This document shows, in pieces, positions 22,375 through 31,937 of a stretch of DNA of 64,000 nt. Every line of letters begins with the position of its first letter. Position 1 is the first letter of the stretch. The notes below the pieces were generated by a model. That model saw nothing but the letters and a program-made list of their open reading frames with translations. It ran no database searches and was not told the origin of the DNA. The position numbers were made by a program, and so were the translations under genes. The stretch is from Nicoletella semolina (lineage in GTDB: Bacteria > Pseudomonadota > Gammaproteobacteria > Enterobacterales > Pasteurellaceae). The stretch spans positions 1 through 64,000 of the forward strand of contig NZ_SLXJ01000006.1 in assembly GCF_004345745.1 (NCBI RefSeq), given 5' to 3'.

Positions 22375-24291
22375 ATGTTGCCTGAGTTGGGCTATTTTTC
22401 ATTAATATTACTGGCTGGGGTAGCTAGTGTTCAAATTGGATTTTCGTTGTGGGGCGAAATCCGCCGTCAGCCACATTGGTTAAGATGGAATCCAATACTA
22501 ACAGGGTTACAAACGTGGTTAGCCCTACTCTCTTTTTTCTCGCTTACTTACGCTTTCATCACCGATGATTTTAGCGTGGTCTATGTAGCAGCTCATTCCA
22601 ATAGCCAACTACCCACATTTTTCAAATTTGCTGCCAGTTGGGGAGGACACGAGGGGTCAATGCTTTTTTGGCTTGCTGCATTGGGGCTGTGGAGTGGGAT
22701 ATTTTGCATTTTTTCAAGAAAAATTGACCGCTTGTTTGCTGATCGTACATTGGCAGCACTTTCGTTGATTATTCTTGGGTTTACGCTTTTTATTCTTTTG
22801 GTTTCAAGTCCATTTGAACGCCAGTTCCCCCCTCCACCTGAAGGGCGAGATTTAAATCCAATGCTACAAGATATTGGTCTTATTTTTCACCCCCCATTGC
22901 TTTATCTTGGCTATGTTGGATTTGCGGTCAGTTTTGCGATGACAATCGCAATGTTACTTGGCGGTGTACTTGATTTTGCCATTGTTCGATGGATTCGTCC
23001 TTGGACGATGCTTGCGTGGGGATTTCTGACGGCTGGGATTATGCTCGGTGCTTGGTGGGCGTATTATGAGCTTGGCTGGGGCGGTTGGTGGTTTTGGGAT
23101 CCTGTTGAAAATGCGTCATTGATGCCTTGGTTATTAGGAACAGCACTTATTCATAGTATTATTGTCAGCGAACAACGTGGTATTTTTAGCTATTGGACGA
23201 TTTTATTAAGTATTTTTATTTTTGCATTAAGTCTGCTCGGGACATTTATTGTACGCTCTGGCGTACTCACCTCCGTTCACGCCTTTGCGGTTGATGCAGA
23301 TCGAGGGATTGCATTACTGATTCTTTTTTTTAGCCTGAGTGCCGTGGCTCTTTCCCTGTTTGCGTTGCGAGCAAATTTGTGGCAGGGCGATGTACGCTTT
23401 CGTCTTTTATCAAAGGAAACGGCTTTTTTAGTCATCAACAGCTTGTTTGTGATTGCCACTTGTGTTGTGGTGCTTGGCACATTTTATCCAATGATGTTTA
23501 GTGCGATGAATTGGGGAATGATTTCTGTTGGTGCACCTTATTTCAATACGATTTTTCTTCCACTGGCTTTATTCCTATTGAGCATAATGGGCTTTGCGGT
23601 CGTGTTGCGTTGGAAAATGATTTTTTACCGTCCTATGCTGTTGCGTTTAATGCTTTTTCCGATTGCAATTGGGTTGAGTATTGTGCTGATTGAATCGGCA
23701 TTGCAGCGTAACACAGCACATCAGCTCACTTGGCTTCCTGTTATTTTTGTCAGTCTCGCATTTTGGGTCATTCTAACTCACCTGCCTTATCATAAAACGA
23801 TGTGGCAGCTTCGTCCTCTTGCAATGAGATTAGCTCACATTGGCTTTAGTTTATGCGTAATTGGGGCGACAATGAATGGCTATTATGGTGATGAAATTGG
23901 CGTACGAATGAAACCGAATCAGCAAGCAAAAATTGCAGGTTTTCAGTTTCATTACGTTGAACATCGTTACCAGATTGGTGCAAATTACACCGCTGAACAA
24001 GCGTTGTTTGAGGTTTATGATGTTGAAAATCGTCCATTAGCAACCGTAATGCCAGAACGCCGTTATTACGATGTGCGAACGATGACAATGTCTGAAGTGG
24101 GGCTTTACCATCATTTTTTAGATGATTTGTATATTGTAATGGGTGATAAATTTGGCAATAAAGAATATGCCTTTCGCCTGCATTATAAACCCTATGTACG
24201 TACATTATGGCTGGGCAGTATGATGATGATCTTTGCCGCATTGCTGGCTGTAATCAGTTATCGAAAACAGAACAAACGAAAAAAGAGATAA
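22375..24291 (+). CDS. nrfE: Haem lyase NrfE (CcmF family)
   Basis: A 638-residue polytopic membrane protein that attaches haem to apocytochromes c. The WWD haem-binding motif is WGGWWFWDPVENASLMPW, with conserved FHPPLLYLGYVGF before it and about 14 membrane segments. CcmF and NrfE are close relatives; I call NrfE because the following genes match the nrf accessory order (thioredoxin, NrfF, NrfG) and NrfA, whose unusual CxxCK haem site needs NrfEFG, is in the same window. GGCAAGAAG-type uptake signal and FNR-like promoter lie upstream. Start ATG 22375 could also be GTG/TTG variants; no strong ribosome site is seen. Confidence 0.85.
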   Translation: MLPELGYFSLILLAGVASVQIGFSLWGEIRRQPHWLRWNPILTGLQTWLALLSFFSLTYAFITDDFSVVYVAAHSNSQLPTFFKFAASWGGHEGSMLFWLAALGLWSGIFCIFSRKIDRLFADRTLAALSLIILGFTLFILLVSSPFERQFPPPPEGRDLNPMLQDIGLIFHPPLLYLGYVGFAVSFAMTIAMLLGGVLDFAIVRWIRPWTMLAWGFLTAGIMLGAWWAYYELGWGGWWFWDPVENASLMPWLLGTALIHSIIVSEQRGIFSYWTILLSIFIFALSLLGTFIVRSGVLTSVHAFAVDADRGIALLILFFSLSAVALSLFALRANLWQGDVRFRLLSKETAFLVINSLFVIATCVVVLGTFYPMMFSAMNWGMISVGAPYFNTIFLPLALFLLSIMGFAVVLRWKMIFYRPMLLRLMLFPIAIGLSIVLIESALQRNTAHQLTWLPVIFVSLAFWVILTHLPYHKTMWQLRPLAMRLAHIGFSLCVIGATMNGYYGDEIGVRMKPNQQAKIAGFQFHYVEHRYQIGANYTAEQALFEVYDVENRPLATVMPERRYYDVRTMTMSEVGLYHHFLDDLYIVMGDKFGNKEYAFRLHYKPYVRTLWLGSMMMIFAALLAVISYRKQNKRKKR

Positions 24292-24307
24292 GGTAAAAAG
24301 GGGAAAA

Positions 24308-24832
24308 ATGAAAAAATTATTATTATTTACACCGCTTATATTACTATTCGCTGTTGTTTTTTTCTTAGTATTACAACTGAAAAATCCAGATTCGATTGCA
24401 CCAAGTGAAGATTGGCGGGGCAAACCTCTGCCGACCTTTAGACTGCCTCATTTACTTGATGAAAAAACCATAATCAGTAACCATAGCCTTCCCCGCGAAC
24501 CTTACATTTTAAATGTTTGGGCAAGCTGGTGTAGCTGGTGTATCAAGGAATTCCCAATGCTTAAGCAAATGCAACAGCAAGGCATCAGAATTGTTGGATT
24601 GACTTATGCAGACCGACCAAATGACGCCCGCCAAGCACTTAATCAATGGGGCAATCCGTTTGAATTGATCATTAATGACTACCAGCACGCCCAACTTATT
24701 ACGGCGTTGAATATTCATTCTGCACCAGCCACTTACTTAGTCGATCAAAATGGAATTATCCGCTACCAGCAAAAAGGCTATAACCCAAATCTAGCAATGG
24801 ATTTTCTTGAACGTTTAACTGCTTTAAAGTAA
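24308..24832 (+). CDS. dsbE: Thiol:disulfide interchange protein (DsbE/CcmG family)
   Basis: A 174-residue membrane-anchored periplasmic thioredoxin: one N-terminal segment (LLLFTPLILLFAVVFFLVL), active site WASWCSWC with the acidic residue after it (KEFP), and cis-proline in HSAPATYLV. It reduces the cysteines of CxxCH or CxxCK sites so that haem can be attached. It lies between nrfE and nrfF with an AAGGGG ribosome site, so it probably serves the Nrf maturation pathway. Confidence 0.87.
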   Translation: MKKLLLFTPLILLFAVVFFLVLQLKNPDSIAPSEDWRGKPLPTFRLPHLLDEKTIISNHSLPREPYILNVWASWCSWCIKEFPMLKQMQQQGIRIVGLTYADRPNDARQALNQWGNPFELIINDYQHAQLITALNIHSAPATYLVDQNGIIRYQQKGYNPNLAMDFLERLTALK

Positions 24833-24860
24833 GAGAAGTAGAAAAGAAAGAGAGAGTAAA

Positions 24861-25247
24861 ATGCGAATATCTTTGTGGCTATTAGCCTTGATGATCAGTA
24901 TTAGTGTAAAAGCGGAAATGGTGGATACCTTTCAGTTTCACTCTGATCAAGAGCGAGTGCGTGCTGTGGCACTCGCTAAATCACTGCGTTGTCCACAGTG
25001 CCAGAATCAAAATCTAGTGGAATCAAATGCTACGCAGGCGTATCAATTACGTCTAGAAGTCTATGAAATGGTTCGGCAAGGCAAAAGCAACGAAGAAATT
25101 ATTCAAATTATGACCGATCGTTTTGGATATTTTGTCAATTATAAACCGCCGATAAACGCACAAACCGCCATACTATGGGGAACACCCTTTGCATTAGTAT
25201 TATTTGCCATTGGAGCAATTGTATGGCGTATCAGGAGCAAAAAATGA
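24861..25247 (+). CDS. nrfF: Cytochrome c maturation protein NrfF (CcmH family)
   Basis: A 128-residue protein with signal peptide, the redox motif LRCPQCQNQNLVESNA, the segment EIIQIMTDRFGYFVNY and one C-terminal membrane anchor ending RIRSKK. It presents apocytochrome to the haem lyase. Its stop codon overlaps the nrfG start (ATGA), showing translational coupling. Confidence 0.9.
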   Translation: MRISLWLLALMISISVKAEMVDTFQFHSDQERVRAVALAKSLRCPQCQNQNLVESNATQAYQLRLEVYEMVRQGKSNEEIIQIMTDRFGYFVNYKPPINAQTAILWGTPFALVLFAIGAIVWRIRSKK

Positions 25248-26008
25248 AATCTGAACGCAGCGTATTAAATGCTAAACATTACCAACAAGCGGTCAATTCC
25301 TCGCACTATTTTGCACAAAAGCAAGAGCAACAAGAGTGGCTAAATGAAGTCCACCAGCGAAGAGAATTTGAACTAAGAACTCTCCAATTAATGCAAAATA
25401 TCCCCTCAAAACGACCGCTCTTTCGTTTTGTTGGGCTCGTTTTACTGCTCATTTTTACTCTAAGCAGCATCTATTATTGGCAGACGGGACGTTATCAAAT
25501 TGTTCAAAATGGACAACAAGCCTTTGTTGAATTTCAACAGCAAAAATCGCAAGAAAGCAGCATACAACGCAATGAGCATTACATTGTGAACTTGCAAAAT
25601 CAATTAAGAGACAGCCCAAACAATGGTGAATTATGGTTTGAACTAGGACAGGCCTACGCCCTCAACAACGATTTTGAATTCGCTCATATCGCACTGAATA
25701 ATGCCCGAGTGATTTTAGACAACCGCCCTGCGGTATTAGGTGTGATCGCAACCAATGATTATTACTGGCATAAACAGCGATTGACAGACCAAGCAAAGCA
25801 GTGGATAACACAAGCGTTGGCTACCGATCCCCAAGAAAGTGCAAGCTTGCTACTATTGGCCTCCGATGCGTTTTTGCATAATGATTACCAACAGGCAATT
25901 ACTTACTGGGAGAAGGTATTAGATAGTGATAATCCTGCCATCAACCGCAGCGAAATTATTAGAAGCATTGAAATGGCAAAGCAATTACACAACGCAAAGA
26001 AACGATAG
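25244..26008 (+). CDS. nrfG: NrfG/CcmI-like TPR protein
   Basis: A 254-residue protein: an N-terminal cytoplasmic or periplasmic basic stretch, one membrane segment (LVLLLIFTLSSIYYW near 65), then a periplasmic TPR domain (GELWFELGQAYALNNDFEFA). NrfG binds the C-terminus of NrfA and recruits it for haem attachment at CxxCK. It is longer than E. coli NrfG (198 residues) and so more like a CcmI hybrid. Start ATG 25244 is supported by AGGAG and the ATGA overlap with nrfF. Confidence 0.8.
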   Translation: MKSERSVLNAKHYQQAVNSSHYFAQKQEQQEWLNEVHQRREFELRTLQLMQNIPSKRPLFRFVGLVLLLIFTLSSIYYWQTGRYQIVQNGQQAFVEFQQQKSQESSIQRNEHYIVNLQNQLRDSPNNGELWFELGQAYALNNDFEFAHIALNNARVILDNRPAVLGVIATNDYYWHKQRLTDQAKQWITQALATDPQESASLLLLASDAFLHNDYQQAITYWEKVLDSDNPAINRSEIIRSIEMAKQLHNAKKR

Positions 26009-26060
26009 AGTTTGGCTTGTTTTTATCAATATTTATCTGAGGAATTATGCTTTCTCTTTT

Positions 26061-27443
26061 TTACTTTACCGCCTCTAAACGCTGGATTTGTGTTTCTATA
26101 GGCAGAGACTGTATTTTTCGCATTTGAGTAAATAGGAAAACGCTAGCGAGGGTTAGGCAGAGACAAAAAATAACCCAAAATCCAGCAGCAGCCATCGGTT
26201 CAACTAGCCAGTCGGTCATTGCGAGAATATAACCGAATGGTATTCCAATCAGCCAGTAGCAAATAATCGTGATGATTAGAGTGGGTTTAGTGAATTTATA
26301 GGCACGCAGAATACCATTGCATACAACCTGTAGTGCATCAGGAATTTGAAAAATGGCTGCAAATATCAATAGGTTTGAGGCAATGACTAATGATGTTGGT
26401 TCTTGAGTGAATAAGTGTGGCAAAGAATCTTTTAGTAAGAAGATAATTACACCCATTACAATAGCAATCATCGCACAAGTAAACATTGCGTGGTAACTTA
26501 ATATCTTAGCTTTCTCTATCTCTTTTGCTCCTAGAGTTTGTCCGATCAAAATAGTCGCTGCAATTGACATCGAGAGGGGGATCATAAAAAAGAATGAGCC
26601 AGTCTGTAATGCCGCTTGATGGCTTGCAACGACTTGTGCACCAAGTGGCGAGATAATCAATCCCGAAGCGGAAAATAACATCACTTCAGTAAATACGGAA
26701 AAGCCAATTGGTAGACCTAGTTTAATCAATTTAGTTAATGTTGCTTTACAGGGCTTTTCAATCCATTTTTCAAATAATCTTAAATCTCGTTGTGATTTTG
26801 TGTGATAGCAATAGCAGAGCATCAACCCAAACATTACCCAGTTTACAATTGCAGTTGCAACACCACAACCGACCGCTCCCATTTCAGGAAAGCCGAATTT
26901 TCCGAAAATAAACACATAATTTAGGATAACATTGAGAATAAGCCCCAAGAAGGTAATAACCATAGCAGGTTTTGGGTTAGATAATCCGTCATTCATACAG
27001 CGTAAATTGACCGATAACAGAGCAGGTAATAGACCAAAGCAGAGTGCAAACAGATAATCTTGTGCTTTAGTGGAAAATGCTGTTGGTGTGTGCATAAAAG
27101 AGAGGATTAGATGGCTATTTAAATAGACCAATAAAAGCGGAATGCTTAAGAAAAGGACAATCCATACACCTTGGCGTACTTGATGAGCAATCAAGTGCCG
27201 TCGTCCTGAACCATTAAGATAAGAAACTGTAGGCGTGATCGCATTTAGTATACCCAACACAAATATAAAAAGAGGAAAGTAGATCGAGTTACTCACGGCA
27301 ATAGCCGACACATCAACATCACTTACTAAGCCTGCCATAATAATATCTGCCACCCCCATACCTGATGCAGCCAATTGCGAGATAAAAATCGGTGCGGATA
27401 AGCGTAATATTTTTTTTGCATTTTCTGTATAATTTTGCCACAT
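26061..27443 (-). CDS. norM: MATE-family multidrug efflux protein
   Basis: A 460-residue membrane protein with twelve predicted segments. Family features include APIFISQLAASGMGVADIIM at the first helix and the two symmetric halves. NorM-type transporters export cationic drugs and dyes in exchange for sodium or protons. Convergent with nrfG; follows uvrD on the same strand with 33 bases between them. AGAGGG precedes the start. Confidence 0.87.
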   Translation of the reverse strand: MWQNYTENAKKILRLSAPIFISQLAASGMGVADIIMAGLVSDVDVSAIAVSNSIYFPLFIFVLGILNAITPTVSYLNGSGRRHLIAHQVRQGVWIVLFLSIPLLLVYLNSHLILSFMHTPTAFSTKAQDYLFALCFGLLPALLSVNLRCMNDGLSNPKPAMVITFLGLILNVILNYVFIFGKFGFPEMGAVGCGVATAIVNWVMFGLMLCYCYHTKSQRDLRLFEKWIEKPCKATLTKLIKLGLPIGFSVFTEVMLFSASGLIISPLGAQVVASHQAALQTGSFFFMIPLSMSIAATILIGQTLGAKEIEKAKILSYHAMFTCAMIAIVMGVIIFLLKDSLPHLFTQEPTSLVIASNLLIFAAIFQIPDALQVVCNGILRAYKFTKPTLIITIICYWLIGIPFGYILAMTDWLVEPMAAAGFWVIFCLCLTLASVFLFTQMRKIQSLPIETQIQRLEAVK

Positions 27444-27476
27444 AAGCCCTCTTTTCTATTTTTTATTCAACGATTT

Positions 27477-29669
27477 TCAGCATAATTTGGCCACCTTTGC
27501 GATTAACCATTTTATACCTTGCTGTACAAACGCAATTTGCAGGCGAGTTTGATCACCACTGCCTTCAATATTAATGATTGTGCCTTGTCCAAATTTCTCG
27601 TGTTTGACCTTTTGTCCAAGTTTCCAAGCCGCATCTGCGGTTTTATTGTAATCTGTTAAATTAGCGGTCGATTTTTGTGAAGATTTTGCAAACAAGTTAG
27701 CCGCTCGGTTTACACTGCCTCGTAAACGCACTTCTTGTATAAATTGTTCAGGAATTTCTGCAATAAAACGAGAAGGCAAATGACGCTCTTCTTTACCGTA
27801 TAAACGGCGACTTTCTGCGTAGCTTATTGTCAGTTTCTTTTTCGCTCGGGTAATCCCCACATAAGCGAGACGGCGTTCTTCTTGCATACGCTCAAAATCT
27901 GAACTCATTCCACTTGGAAATATCCCTTCTTCTACGCCGATAATAAATACTCGAGGAAATTCTAATCCTTTTGCGGAGTGGAGTGTCATCAATTCCACAT
28001 AATCTTGCTCTGGAGCGGCTTGTGCCTCACCTGCTTCAAGTGAAGCGTGAGTTAAGAAAGCGGTCAGTTCTGTCAATTCTTCTGCATCATCAGGCTTAGC
28101 AAATTGACGTGTTGCAGTAACCAATTCCTCTAAATTTTCAATACGAACCTCACCTTTTTCACCTTTTTCTTGCTTATACATTTCATATAACCCTGATTTC
28201 TTAATCACAAAATCAGTTTGTTCAAAAAGAGGCATTCCTTCAGTTTCTTGCTCTAATGCATTGATCAATTCAACAAAACGTAATAAAGCATTGGCTGCTC
28301 GCCCAGAGAGCATTTGCTCTTGGATAGCAATATTGATCGCTTGCCATAGCGTAATCTTGCGAGTACGAGTAAGCTGACGTAGTACATCAAGCGTGCGATC
28401 GCCAATGCTACGAGCAGGAGTGTTGATGACTCGCTCAAATGCCGCATCATCGTGGCGATTAGCAATCAACCGCAAATATGCCAATGCATCTTTAATTTCT
28501 TGACGTTCGAAAAATCGCATTCCACCATAGATACGATAAGGAATGTTCATTTGGATCAAGGCTTCTTCCATTACACGAGATTGGCTGTTACTTCGATAAA
28601 GTATTGCACATTGATTTAATTCACCTTCATCTTCTTTCCATTGTTTCACTTGTGAAGCGACAAAACGTGCCTCATCAAGTTCATTAAATGCACAATAAAC
28701 ATCAACGAGATCGCCCTCTCCGCTGTCCGTCCATAAGTTTTTGCCTAAACGGTTTTCATTATTGGCAATCAAGGCATTTGCAGCATTCAAAATATTACCT
28801 GTAGATCGATAATTTTGTTCAAGACGTATGGTTTGAGCTTGGGGGTAATCTTGCAAAAAGCGTTGAATATTTTCAACCTGTGCACCACGCCAGCCGTAGA
28901 TAGATTGGTCATCATCACCAACAATCATCACTTTGCCCGAATGACCCGCTAGCAGATGAATAAGATCGTACTGAATATGGTTAGTATCCTGAAATTCATC
29001 AATCAAAATATGCCTAAAACGCTGTTGGTATCCCCTTAAAAGGGTTACATTTTTCTTCAATAATTCATAAGTGCGAATGAGCAATTCTGCAAAATCAAGT
29101 AAACCCGCTCGGTCGCAGGCTTCTTGGTAAAGTTGGTAAATTTGCACAAATTGCTTACCATTCGGATCGTCTATATTGGTTAAATCGTATGCTCGCAACC
29201 CTTTGTCTTTTTGTGCATTAATAAACCACGCAGCCTGCTTTGGTGGGAAATGCTTCTCATCAATATTATGTAATTTGAGCAAACGCTTAATAAAGCGATA
29301 TTGATCTTCCGTATCCATTATTTGAAAATCTTGTGGCAGATTGGCATCAAGATAATGAGAGCGTAAAAGACGATGAGCAATACTGTGGAATGTACCGACC
29401 CACATGCCAAAAAGTCGCTGTGGGTTAAGTTGAGATAAGGTATATTCAATGCGATGACGCATTTCTGTTGCGGCTTTGTTTGTAAACGTTACTGCAAGAA
29501 TGTTAGATTCAGGGATATTCTCTACACCAATTAACCACGCTATGCGGTGGGTTAAGACTCTGGTTTTACCGCTTCCTGCCCCTGCCAACACTAAATAATT
29601 GCCAATCGGGGCAGCAACTGCTTCACGCTGTTTATCATTTAAACCATCAAGGAGTAGAGAAAAATCCAT
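27477..29669 (-). CDS. uvrD: DNA helicase II
   Basis: A 730-residue SF1A helicase active in nucleotide excision and mismatch repair. Walker A is AGAGSGKTRVL, motif Ia AVTFTNKAA, motif II LIDEFQDTNHIQYD, motif III GDDDQSIYGWRGA, motif IV RLEQNYRS, motif V LMTLHSAKGLEF and motif VI VGITRAKKKL. The C-terminal VKHEKFGQGTIINIEG segment is the tudor-like UvrD tail that binds RNA polymerase in E. coli. GAGGT precedes the ATG. Complete. Confidence 0.95.
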   Translation of the reverse strand: MDFSLLLDGLNDKQREAVAAPIGNYLVLAGAGSGKTRVLTHRIAWLIGVENIPESNILAVTFTNKAATEMRHRIEYTLSQLNPQRLFGMWVGTFHSIAHRLLRSHYLDANLPQDFQIMDTEDQYRFIKRLLKLHNIDEKHFPPKQAAWFINAQKDKGLRAYDLTNIDDPNGKQFVQIYQLYQEACDRAGLLDFAELLIRTYELLKKNVTLLRGYQQRFRHILIDEFQDTNHIQYDLIHLLAGHSGKVMIVGDDDQSIYGWRGAQVENIQRFLQDYPQAQTIRLEQNYRSTGNILNAANALIANNENRLGKNLWTDSGEGDLVDVYCAFNELDEARFVASQVKQWKEDEGELNQCAILYRSNSQSRVMEEALIQMNIPYRIYGGMRFFERQEIKDALAYLRLIANRHDDAAFERVINTPARSIGDRTLDVLRQLTRTRKITLWQAINIAIQEQMLSGRAANALLRFVELINALEQETEGMPLFEQTDFVIKKSGLYEMYKQEKGEKGEVRIENLEELVTATRQFAKPDDAEELTELTAFLTHASLEAGEAQAAPEQDYVELMTLHSAKGLEFPRVFIIGVEEGIFPSGMSSDFERMQEERRLAYVGITRAKKKLTISYAESRRLYGKEERHLPSRFIAEIPEQFIQEVRLRGSVNRAANLFAKSSQKSTANLTDYNKTADAAWKLGQKVKHEKFGQGTIINIEGSGDQTRLQIAFVQQGIKWLIAKVAKLC

Positions 29670-29721
29670 CGCTGACCTCTTTTTATTGATATTTTATACA
29701 GTAAAAATGGCATTATAGCCT

Positions 29722-29756
29722 ACAAGCGGTCAGTTGCAGTGAACTTTTTGCAAAAT
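29722..29756 (+). repeat. DNA uptake signal sequence, Apl type
   Basis: ACAAGCGGTCAGT followed by an A/T segment ending TTTTTGCAAAATT matches the extended Apl-type uptake signal. Many further copies occur, for example near 25284, 34455, 42771, 54641 and 61715. Confidence 0.8.
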
Positions 29757-29977
29757 TATTGTGGGCGTTGATTTCGACTTTTCCAAATATAGTACGCATT
29801 CACGCCTGCGACAAAAAGGTTTAATCCAATAACAGGGTTAGAATCAATCAAAAAGCCATAAATGACGAAGCAAATCGCACCTGCTGCATTCACCAAACGT
29901 AGTTTCACCACATCTTTCAATAAAAAAGAAATTCCCACTAATACCATTGCAAAATAGCCTAAAATTTCAGCATTCAT
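29756..29977 (-). CDS. Small YgjV-like inner membrane protein
   Basis: A 73-residue protein with two or three membrane segments (ILGYFAMVLVGISFLL; LVNAAGAICFVIYGF; VIGLNLFVAGVNAYYIW), the pattern of Imp-YgjV/SemiSWEET-like half transporters. Family members are uncharacterised. It precedes uvrD on the same strand, 86 bases away, with an uptake signal in between. AAGGT precedes ATG 29975-29977. Confidence 0.65.
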   Translation of the reverse strand: MNAEILGYFAMVLVGISFLLKDVVKLRLVNAAGAICFVIYGFLIDSNPVIGLNLFVAGVNAYYIWKSRNQRPQ

Positions 29978-30170
29978 TTTAATACCTTCTTATTTTCTCG
30001 GAGATAAGTTTATTGAATAATTTTATTACTATTCTAACGGCAGTTTTCTGTTTTGTCGGCAAACATTTAAAACGCAAAGGATTGCGTCTAAAAACTTTAC
30101 AAAAAAGCTGATTTTCTAGCAAAAATAACGTAGAATTTCAGCTATTTTGTACTAGTAGAGTAGTATTTCA

Positions 30171-31106
30171 ATGGACGGCCTACTACAATTTTTAAGCGAT
30201 TTTCTCACCAATATTACATGGATTGGTGCAATTGAATTGGGGTTAATTTATGCCTTGGTTGCACTGGGCGTGCTTATTTCCTATAAAATTTTGAATTTTC
30301 CTGATCTTACCGCTGATGGTAGTTTCCCATTAGGGGGTGGGGTGTGCGTTATTTGTATTTTAAATAACGTTGATCCTTGGCTAGCCAGCCTGTATGGAAT
30401 GCTCGCAGGAGCTGTTGCAGGAATAATCACAGCAAGCCTACATATCAAATTTAAAATTGAAAAATTATTAGCCAGCATCTTGATGATGATCGCTCTTTAC
30501 TCTATTAATTTACGCATTATGGGTAAACCTAATATGGCATTATTAGGCGATCCAACTATCTATGACAACATAGCTGTAACTAATGATCTACAGTTGGCAT
30601 TGGTACGCCTATTAATGGCGGCACTAGTCGTGATCATCACTAAATTGCTGTTTGATCTGTTTTTTGCTACTCAGCTAGGGCTAGCTGTTAGAGCAACAGG
30701 TACCAATTCCAGAATGGCAAAATCACAAGGTATTAATGTGAATAAAATGATGTTAATCGGAATGGCGATCTCAAATGGACTTATTGCTCTTGCAGGTGCA
30801 CTTTATGTACAAAGCAATGGCGGCTTTGATATTTCAATTGGCGTGGGAACAATCGTTATCGGACTTGCGGCGGTGATTATTGGCGAGGCTGTTTTTTCGA
30901 GTAAACGTATTATCTGGCTAAGTTTAGCGGTCATTATTGGATCAATTTTATACCGTTTTTTTATTGCTCTCGCACTCAATAATGAATCCCTAAATAGTAT
31001 TGGATTTGGTCCTCAAGATCTTAATCTTATCACCGCACTTCTCGTTGTCATTGTACTCGTTATTCCTCAACTCAAACAGAAATTTTTTAGCAAGCGAATG
31101 AGATAG
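30171..31106 (+). CDS. ABC transporter permease (TrpY-like)
   Basis: A 311-residue membrane permease of the BPD_transp_2 superfamily, in the group of putative amino-acid (TrpXYZ-type) transporters. Typical parts are GLIYALVALGVLISYKILNF and DLTADGSFPLGG, and the ATPase-contact loop with VRATGTNSRMAKSQGIN. It is followed after three bases by its ATPase. The binding protein that normally belongs to this set is absent on either side. Substrate unknown. Confidence 0.8.
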   Translation: MDGLLQFLSDFLTNITWIGAIELGLIYALVALGVLISYKILNFPDLTADGSFPLGGGVCVICILNNVDPWLASLYGMLAGAVAGIITASLHIKFKIEKLLASILMMIALYSINLRIMGKPNMALLGDPTIYDNIAVTNDLQLALVRLLMAALVVIITKLLFDLFFATQLGLAVRATGTNSRMAKSQGINVNKMMLIGMAISNGLIALAGALYVQSNGGFDISIGVGTIVIGLAAVIIGEAVFSSKRIIWLSLAVIIGSILYRFFIALALNNESLNSIGFGPQDLNLITALLVVIVLVIPQLKQKFFSKRMR

Positions 31107-31109
31107 AAA

Positions 31110-31904
31110 ATGATTGAAATCAAAAATGTATTTATTACTTTTAATCGTGGCACTGTCATTGAAAACCCTGTGTTGCGAGGTCTATCATTAACTGTTCAAC
31201 AAGGCGAATTTATTTCTGTAATTGGCAGTAACGGAGCTGGCAAATCCACGCTGCTCAATGCAATTAGTGGCGATTATGCCATTGATTCAGGCGATATTCT
31301 TATTCACGGAAAAAGCGTTGCACATAGCACAAGTTGGCAACGGGCTAACTTAGTTGCTCGTGTATTTCAAGATCCAATGGCAGGCACTTGTGAAACGCTC
31401 ACAATCGAAGAGAATATGGCACTTGCCTATCAAAGAGGACAAAAAAGAGGATTAAGATTCTCTCTTAACCGCACGTTAAGAGAACTATTTAAAGAAAAAC
31501 TATCCTTGTTAGGGTTAGGATTAGAGAATCGCCTAACCGATCAAATGGGGCGATTATCAGGCGGACAAAGGCAAGCTATCAGCCTATTAATGGCATCATT
31601 ACAGCCATCAAATATTTTACTGCTAGATGAACACACCGCAGCACTTGACCCTAAAACAACCGAGTTTGTACTCAATCTCACTGATAACATCGTTCGTGAA
31701 CATAAACTCACTACGCTAATGGTTACACACTCAATGCGTCAGGCGCTGGACTACGGCGACAGAACCGTTATGCTCCATCAAGGGCAAGTAGCCTTTGACG
31801 TTTCAGGCTCACAACGCAAACAAATGGACGTCCCTGATTTATTAACTTTATTTGAACAACATCGCCAAGAAAAACTTAGCGATGATAGTTTGTTGCTTAC
31901 GTAA
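31110..31904 (+). CDS. ABC transporter ATPase (TrpZ-like)
   Basis: A 264-residue single-domain ATPase: Walker A GSNGAGKST, Q-loop in VARVFQDPM, signature RLSGGQRQAISLLMA, Walker B ILLLDEHTAALDPKT, where His replaces the usual Pro in DEPT, and switch His in MVTHSMRQA. It forms an operon with the preceding permease. The DEHT variant is common in this branch of transporters. Confidence 0.87.
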   Translation: MIEIKNVFITFNRGTVIENPVLRGLSLTVQQGEFISVIGSNGAGKSTLLNAISGDYAIDSGDILIHGKSVAHSTSWQRANLVARVFQDPMAGTCETLTIEENMALAYQRGQKRGLRFSLNRTLRELFKEKLSLLGLGLENRLTDQMGRLSGGQRQAISLLMASLQPSNILLLDEHTAALDPKTTEFVLNLTDNIVREHKLTTLMVTHSMRQALDYGDRTVMLHQGQVAFDVSGSQRKQMDVPDLLTLFEQHRQEKLSDDSLLLT

Positions 31905-31937
31905 TGAAAAGCCTAAGTTTACCTTCACTCGAATATA

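Noticed and set aside
22375-26008. General CcmFGHI operon rather than nrfEFG
   Set aside because: NrfF-like sequence, lack of ccmABCDE nearby, the FNR-type promoter and nrfABCD in the same window favour the nrf set, although NrfE and CcmF cannot be separated by sequence alone.
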